Positions 29,107 through 33,151 of a stretch of DNA of 33,151 nt are shown here, one piece after another (the stretch's first letter is position 1; every line of letters starts with the position of its first letter). The notes below the pieces were generated by a model. It was given only the letters and a program-made list of their open reading frames with translations. It did no database searches and was not told where the DNA came from. Source of the stretch: Rhodoferax sp. (GTDB lineage: Bacteria; Pseudomonadota; Gammaproteobacteria; Burkholderiales; Burkholderiaceae_C); assembly GCF_028715765.1 (NCBI RefSeq), contig NZ_JAQURE010000036.1, positions 1 to 33,151 of the forward strand, in the 5' to 3' direction. The position numbers were made by a program, and so were the translations under genes.

Positions 29107-29579
29107 TGCAGGTGCGCCCGGCAAGCGGCTTCACGCTGCTTGAATTGCTGGTGGTGCTGGCCATTGTGGCCATCGGCTCTGCCGGTGTTGGTTTTGCCAT
29201 GCGTGATGGCACACAGAGCCAGCTTGAGCGTGAAGCCTTGCGCTTGTCGGCGCTGCTGGAGTCGGCCAGGGCACGCTCGCAGCTCTCTGGCGTGCCGGTG
29301 CGCTGGCTGCCGCAGGCCAACGGTTTTCGCTTTGAAGGCTTGCCCCCTTTGGCCGACCCGCAAGCCAACCTGCCCACCGCCTGGCTGGATGCCGACACCC
29401 GTGCCAGTGTCGAAACAGCTGCTTCGTCAATTCGTGGAGAACCTGCACCCCTGCTGCTGGGATCTGACCCCATCATTGCGCCCCAAGTGGTGGTTTTGGC
29501 CTCGCGCAGCCAGCCGAGCAAAACCTTGCGTTTGGCCACCGACGGCGTGCGCCCCTTTGCCGTGCAGGTGCTGCCTTGA
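29106..29579 (+). CDS. gspH: Type II secretion minor pseudopilin GspH
   Basis: A 157-residue minor pseudopilin expected near the pseudopilus tip. The N-terminus has the prepilin cleavage motif SG-FTLLELLVVLAIVAI with Glu at +5, and the rest is the beta-rich globular domain (LSGVPVRWLPQANGFRFEGL; SKTLRLATDGVRPFAVQV). Its ATG overlaps the gspG stop by one base, so translation is coupled. Position and size fit GspH rather than GspI. Confidence 0.9.
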   Translation: MQVRPASGFTLLELLVVLAIVAIGSAGVGFAMRDGTQSQLEREALRLSALLESARARSQLSGVPVRWLPQANGFRFEGLPPLADPQANLPTAWLDADTRASVETAASSIRGEPAPLLLGSDPIIAPQVVVLASRSQPSKTLRLATDGVRPFAVQVLP

Positions 29580-29959
29580 GCCCCTGGATGGCTGTGCCCA
29601 TGGTGCGGCGGCAGGCCGGCTTCACGCTGGTTGAAGTGTTGGTGGCGTTGGGCATTGTGGCCATTGCACTGACTGCGGGTCTGCAAGCCACCGGTGCCAT
29701 GACGCGCCACGCCTTGCGCCAGTCCGACATGCTGCTGGCTCAAATTTGCGCTGAAAACGCCTTGGTCAAGGTGCGACTGGCGCGTCAACTACCGAGCGTG
29801 GGTGACAGCACCGCGGCTTGTGAACAAGCTGGCCGCGATTTGACCGTGGCGCAAACCGTGCGCCCCACGCCCAACCCCAACTTTCGCCGAGTGGATGCCC
29901 AGGTGTTAGACGGTGAGGTGCCCATTTGGCGCGTCAGCACTGTGGTGGGGCGCTTCTGA
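29576..29959 (+). CDS. gspI: Type II secretion minor pseudopilin GspI
   Basis: A minor pseudopilin of about 127 residues that forms the tip complex with GspJ and GspK. It shows QAG-FTLVEVLVALGIVAIAL with Glu at +5, then the GspI pattern of conserved Ala/Glu-Asn after the helix (QICAENALVKVRL). The start is either TTG 29576, which overlaps the gspH stop (TTGA), or ATG 29588, giving 123 residues; the leader before the cleavage site is short in both cases. Its stop overlaps the gspJ ATG (TGATG). Confidence 0.9.
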   Translation: MSPWMAVPMVRRQAGFTLVEVLVALGIVAIALTAGLQATGAMTRHALRQSDMLLAQICAENALVKVRLARQLPSVGDSTAACEQAGRDLTVAQTVRPTPNPNFRRVDAQVLDGEVPIWRVSTVVGRF

Positions 29960-30639
29960 TGCGTTCTAAATGGCGTGGTTTCACCCTGATAGAACTGCTG
30001 GTGGCCATCAGCCTGATGGCGCTGATGGCGGTGCTGAGTTGGCGCGGGCTTGACGGCATCAGCCGGGCGCAAACCCAATTGGAGCAGCGCAGCGACGAGG
30101 TGCTGGCGCTGCAGGCCACGCTTGGGCAGTGGGGCGCTGACCTGGATGCCCTGGCCGAGCAGCCTGGCACCCCCAGCCTGGACTGGGATGGCCGCGCGCT
30201 GCGCCTGTTGCGCCACAGCAGCTCAGATGCCGGTGGCGGCTTGCAGGTGGTGGCCTGGGCACGTCGGTCAGAGAACGGCGAGGGCTATTGGCTGCGCTGG
30301 CATTCGCCCGAGTTGCGTACCCGCGGCGAGCTTGACCTGGCCTGGCAAACCGCCCAAGCTTGGGCGCAAACCCCCAGCGATGCGGATCGCCTGCGTGAAG
30401 TGCGCACCGTGGCCTTGGAGGCCTGGCAAATCTTTTTTTACCGTGGCAACGCCTGGACCAACCCGCTGTCCAGCGCCGGGGCAGCCCAAGCCACCGCGGG
30501 CAGTGCCGCCGCAGCGCCTGCCGCTGCCACCACCACGCCCGATGGCGTGCGCCTGGTGCTGACATTGCCAGGTGGCCATGCGCTCAGCGGCACGCTCACC
30601 CGTGACTGGGTGCGCCCGGTGTTAGGCGGTGCGCCATGA
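29959..30639 (+). CDS. gspJ: Type II secretion minor pseudopilin GspJ
   Basis: A 226-residue minor pseudopilin with an exceptionally short leader (RSKWRG) before FTLIELLVAISLMALM, Glu at +5 present. The globular part is typical of GspJ (LSWRGLDGISRAQTQLEQRS, LDWDGRALRLLRHSS, LREVRTVALEAWQIFFYRGN). An Ala/Thr-rich low-complexity stretch near 183-200 (ATAGSAAAAPAAATTT) precedes the last beta-strands. ATG 29959 overlaps the gspI stop, and its own stop overlaps gspK (ATGA). Confidence 0.92.
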   Translation: MRSKWRGFTLIELLVAISLMALMAVLSWRGLDGISRAQTQLEQRSDEVLALQATLGQWGADLDALAEQPGTPSLDWDGRALRLLRHSSSDAGGGLQVVAWARRSENGEGYWLRWHSPELRTRGELDLAWQTAQAWAQTPSDADRLREVRTVALEAWQIFFYRGNAWTNPLSSAGAAQATAGSAAAAPAAATTTPDGVRLVLTLPGGHALSGTLTRDWVRPVLGGAP

Positions 30640-31637
30640 AAGCCCGGTTCAAGCGTTCCCCTGAGCATGGCGCGCATCGCCAGTGCGGCGCGGCCATTTT
30701 GATGGCCATGCTGACCGTGGTGCTGGTGGCCACTTTGGCCGCGGGCATGATGTGGCAGCAGTGGCGTGGGGTTGAGCTGGAGTCGGCGCAGCGCACACGG
30801 GTGCAATCGGCCTGGATACTGACCGGCGCGTTGGACTGGGCGCGGCTGATTTTGCGTGAAGATGCCCGCCAAGGCGGTGCTGATCACCTCTCTGAGCCCT
30901 GGGCTGTGCCACTGGAGTCGGCTCGCTTGTCGACCTTTTTGGCTGCCGAACGTGGCCAGGCGCTGGTGGCAGATGAAAACGACCCCGACCAAGAGGCTTT
31001 TTTGTCTGGTGCCATGCAAGACCTGCAAGCCCGCTTGAATGTGACCAACCTGGTCAATGCCAACCAGGTACACGCGCCCAGCCGTGACGCCTTTGTGCGT
31101 CTGTTCAAACACCTTCATTTGCCTGAGGCCGAGCTCGATGCCTTGGTGCAAGGCCTGCTGCAAGCCAGGGCGACAAGCCCCACCAGCAAGCCCAACGCCA
31201 AAGCCAGCTTGCTGCCGCACAGCGTGGCGCAACTGGCCTGGTTGGGGGTGTCGCCCAACACCTTGCAAGCGCTTGAGCCGTTTGTCACGCTGTTGCCGGT
31301 GCGCACCCCGGTCAACCTCAACACCGCGGCACCCGAGGTGCTGGCTGCGAGCGTGGCCGGGCTTGACATGGCGCAAGCCCGCCAGTGGGTGCAGTCGCGT
31401 GAGAACAAACCGTTTGACACCCTGATTGATGCCGAGCAGCGCCTGGCCAACCCACAATTGCATCTGGGTGCCGATCTGCACGGCATTGCGTCACGGTTTT
31501 TCAGCGTCACCGGGCAGTTGCGCATGGGCGCCACGGTGTTGCAAGAGCGCTCGGTGTTGCAGCGTGATGGGCTCAATGTCACCACTTTGAGCCGCAGCCG
31601 CGAAGTGGTGGCCATTGAGAGCACTCCCCTACAATGA
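30636..31637 (+). CDS. gspK: Type II secretion minor pseudopilin GspK
   Basis: The largest minor pseudopilin (333 residues), thought to cap the pseudopilus tip. The cleavage region CG-AAILMAMLTVVLVATLAAG lacks the Glu at +5, as is usual for GspK. A large globular domain follows, with DLQARLNVTNLVN and the helix-hairpin-helix-like parts NLNTAAPEVLAASVAGL and FDTLIDAEQRL. The ATG overlaps the gspJ stop by four bases. Its stop in turn overlaps the ATG of a 39-codon frame of doubtful status. Confidence 0.93.
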   Translation: MKARFKRSPEHGAHRQCGAAILMAMLTVVLVATLAAGMMWQQWRGVELESAQRTRVQSAWILTGALDWARLILREDARQGGADHLSEPWAVPLESARLSTFLAAERGQALVADENDPDQEAFLSGAMQDLQARLNVTNLVNANQVHAPSRDAFVRLFKHLHLPEAELDALVQGLLQARATSPTSKPNAKASLLPHSVAQLAWLGVSPNTLQALEPFVTLLPVRTPVNLNTAAPEVLAASVAGLDMAQARQWVQSRENKPFDTLIDAEQRLANPQLHLGADLHGIASRFFSVTGQLRMGATVLQERSVLQRDGLNVTTLSRSREVVAIESTPLQ

Positions 31638-31753
31638 AAACCAATCACCCTTCAGGTTTTTCGCCCTTTTTGACTGAGCTTGCAAGCCGCCTAGCCGCTC
31701 TGCGCCAGCTTAACCACCCCGTTCAGGGTGCAGCGGGTTCGTTGGGATGCTGA
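31634..31753 (+). CDS. Possible 39-residue small protein between gspK and gspL
   Basis: An open frame of 39 codons (beginning MKTNHPSGFSPFLTELASRL) whose ATG overlaps the gspK stop as ATGA, the same coupling seen between other genes of this operon. It has no membrane segment, no known motif, and ends in GSLGC. It fills most of the only large gap (141 bases) in the gsp operon. It may be a real small protein, a leader affecting gspL translation, or chance; I see no other evidence for it. Confidence 0.25.
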   Translation: MKTNHPSGFSPFLTELASRLAALRQLNHPVQGAAGSLGC

Positions 31754-31778
31754 GTTGTGATGAATACTGATTGAAACC

Positions 31779-33050
31779 ATGTCCACCTTGATCGTTTCCC
31801 TGCCGCTGGCTCCACTGGATGCAGCCACCCTGTTTGACCATGTGCTCACTGCCGATGGTCAAACGGTGCTGGCGCACGGCTGCGTGCCGTTGGCGCTGCT
31901 GCCCAGCGCGCATGACGAGGTGGTGGCCTTGGTGCCCGGCCAGGCGCTGTCGTGGCATGGGCTGCAATTGCCCACCGGCAGCTTGCCGCGCAGCCTGGGC
32001 GGCGAGCGCAGCAGTGGGCGCTTGCGCAGCATCTTGGACGGCATGCTTGAAGACCAGTTGCTTGACGAGCCCGCGCACCTGCATTTGGCACTGCAGCCTC
32101 AAGCCAGCACCACCGCACCCGTGTGGGTGGCCGCTTGTGACAAAGCTTGGCTCCAAGCGGCCTTGAACGCGTTGGCTCAAGCCGGCCATGCCGTCAACCG
32201 CATCGTGCCTGAATTCACCCCGCTAAGCCTGCAAGACACGCTGTGGGTGCTGGGGCAACCTGAGCAGCCGCTGTTGGCGGGTGGGCACCCTGCAGCCCAG
32301 GCACCTGACGGCGCCACCCCATTGCCCGCTGCGCCTCTGTTGGTGGGCTTGAACACGCACAGCCTGCTGTGGGTGCAAGGCGCTGGCGCGGCGGCAGATG
32401 CGGCCCGCCCGCCAGCGCTGTTGCTGGCTGAACCCGCGGTGGTGGCGCTGGCTGAGCGCCTGTTTCAGCGTCCCGCGCAAGTGGTGGCGCATGCTGAGCG
32501 CTTGTTGCAAGCCGCCCAATCCCCCTGGGACATGGCGCAGTTTGAGCTGGCGCACGCCGCCCGCGACCGGCGCTGGGCACGCCTGGCGCAGGGTTGGAGT
32601 CAATTTTTGCGTGCGCCGCAGTGGCGGGTGGCACGCCTGGCGCTGGTGGTGGGGTTGTTGGTGAACCTGATCGGCCTGAACGCTTACGCATTGCGTGAGC
32701 AAAGCGCCTTGAACGCCAAACGCCAGGCCGTGCGTGCCGTGCTGCAAGACACCTTTCCCAAAGTGCCAGTGGTGGTGGATGCGCCTTTGCAAATGGCACG
32801 CGAATTGGCCGCCTTGCAGCGTGCCACGGGGGCGGCAGCAGGCACCGACATGGAGACTATGTTGGCATCATTTTCGGCTGTAGCGCCCGTAGAATATGCA
32901 CTAACAGCTATTGAATATGAAGCAAATGAATTGCGCTTGAAAGGCGCAGGTGGCAGCGGTGGCGCGCTTGAGCCGCAGCTCAAAGCCTTGGGCTTGCGTG
33001 CCACACGCCAAGGCGAGCAATGGCTGATCAGTGCCGGAGGCCAGCCATGA
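31779..33050 (+). CDS. gspL: Type II secretion inner-membrane platform protein GspL
   Basis: A bitopic platform protein (423 residues) that joins the cytoplasmic ATPase GspE to GspM. The N-terminal 290 residues form the actin-like cytoplasmic domain (MSTLIVSLPLAPLDAATLFD, LEDQLLDEPAHLHLAL, WDMAQFEL); one membrane helix follows at about 286-308 (VARLALVVGLLVNLIGLNAYAL), then a periplasmic domain. Around residues 365-382 (APVEYALTAIEYEANELRLK) the coding DNA resembles repeat R. ATG 31779 has no strong ribosome site. The stop overlaps the gspM ATG (ATGA). Confidence 0.93.
   Translation: MSTLIVSLPLAPLDAATLFDHVLTADGQTVLAHGCVPLALLPSAHDEVVALVPGQALSWHGLQLPTGSLPRSLGGERSSGRLRSILDGMLEDQLLDEPAHLHLALQPQASTTAPVWVAACDKAWLQAALNALAQAGHAVNRIVPEFTPLSLQDTLWVLGQPEQPLLAGGHPAAQAPDGATPLPAAPLLVGLNTHSLLWVQGAGAAADAARPPALLLAEPAVVALAERLFQRPAQVVAHAERLLQAAQSPWDMAQFELAHAARDRRWARLAQGWSQFLRAPQWRVARLALVVGLLVNLIGLNAYALREQSALNAKRQAVRAVLQDTFPKVPVVVDAPLQMARELAALQRATGAAAGTDMETMLASFSAVAPVEYALTAIEYEANELRLKGAGGSGGALEPQLKALGLRATRQGEQWLISAGGQP
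32873..32918 (-). repeat. Short dispersed repeat R, copy 7, in frame inside gspL
   Basis: The plus strand reads TGTAGCGCCCGTAGAATATG, then CACTAACAGCTATTGAATAT. Aligned with the thiL copy it shares TAGCGC and AGCTATTGA exactly and about three quarters of the positions between and around them. It has lower GC than the rest of gspL. It encodes VAPVEYALTAIEY and breaks no frame. Confidence 0.6.
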
Positions 33051-33151
33051 GCGCCTGGGCCGAGGTACAAAACCGCTGGCAAGCCTTGCCGCGGCGCGAG
33101 CAACGCCTGCTGTGGCTGGCGTTGGCAGTGGTGGGCTTGGCCATGCTGTGG
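33047..33151 (+). CDS. gspM: Type II secretion protein GspM, 3' end outside the window
   Basis: Only the first 35 codons are in the window. They give a short cytoplasmic start with RWQALPRREQRLLWLALAVV, a polar basic segment followed by the single membrane helix, as in GspM, the partner of GspL in the inner-membrane platform. The ATG overlaps the gspL stop by four bases. The identity rests on position and this N-terminal pattern. Confidence 0.85.
   Translation, partial: MSAWAEVQNRWQALPRREQRLLWLALAVVGLAMLW

Noticed and set aside
30438..31481. A 347-codon open frame on the minus strand over gspJ and gspK
   Set aside because: It runs antisense to two well-supported, overlapping pseudopilin genes and has no motif.

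Overview
The window looks like chromosomal DNA of a betaproteobacterium of the order Burkholderiales, most likely family Comamonadaceae (Rhodoferax/Polaromonas-like). This rests on protein similarity from memory, high GC, the uvrA / MFS transporter / ssb neighbourhood, and a short dispersed repeat (reading roughly AATAGCTGCTCACGC...AAGCGCTAGAGGCC) that I associate with this family. No tRNA, rRNA, IS element, phage gene or CRISPR array is visible.

Layout. (1) 1-744: 3' part of pyrF. (2) 794-9513, all minus strand: a tightly packed signalling block read in the order DUF3334/CheX-like protein, diguanylate cyclase, acyl-CoA:acetate CoA-transferase, methyl-accepting chemotaxis protein, membrane histidine kinase, single-domain response regulator. 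(3) 9580-12699: uvrA (minus); after a 0.68 kb repeat-filled gap come, divergently, an MFS transporter and ssb. (4) 15408-21357: a four-gene operon of RND adaptor, RND pump, type I sulfide:quinone oxidoreductase and a small DUF2892 membrane protein, closed by a clear intrinsic terminator; it looks like a sulfide-detoxification unit tied to an efflux pump. (5) 21429-27897: a triple zinc-ribbon protein (plus), then on the minus strand a LysM-FecR protein, thiL, a membrane protein of the so-called site-specific recombinase family, apaG, and a short gspC. (6) 28663 to the window end: the type II secretion genes gspG-H-I-J-K-L-M, overlapping one another except for a 141-base gap before gspL; gspM is cut by the window end.

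Two repeat families stand out. The short repeat (here called R) occurs eight times. Copies lie just after stop codons (753-806, 3760-3812, 15209-15262), inside a larger element (two copies), and, unexpectedly, within reading frames: clearly in thiL, very probably in gspL and possibly in uvrA, without breaking the frame. A second element of about 420-460 bp, made of two 109-bp hairpin-forming units around one R copy, occurs at 12828-13246 and, inverted, at 28034-28490. The two copies bracket 15 kb and lie upstream of uvrA/MFS and between gspC and gspG.

Functions are assigned by recognising motifs and families without database searches. Start codons were chosen from ribosome-binding sites and family lengths; several genes appear to use TTG.
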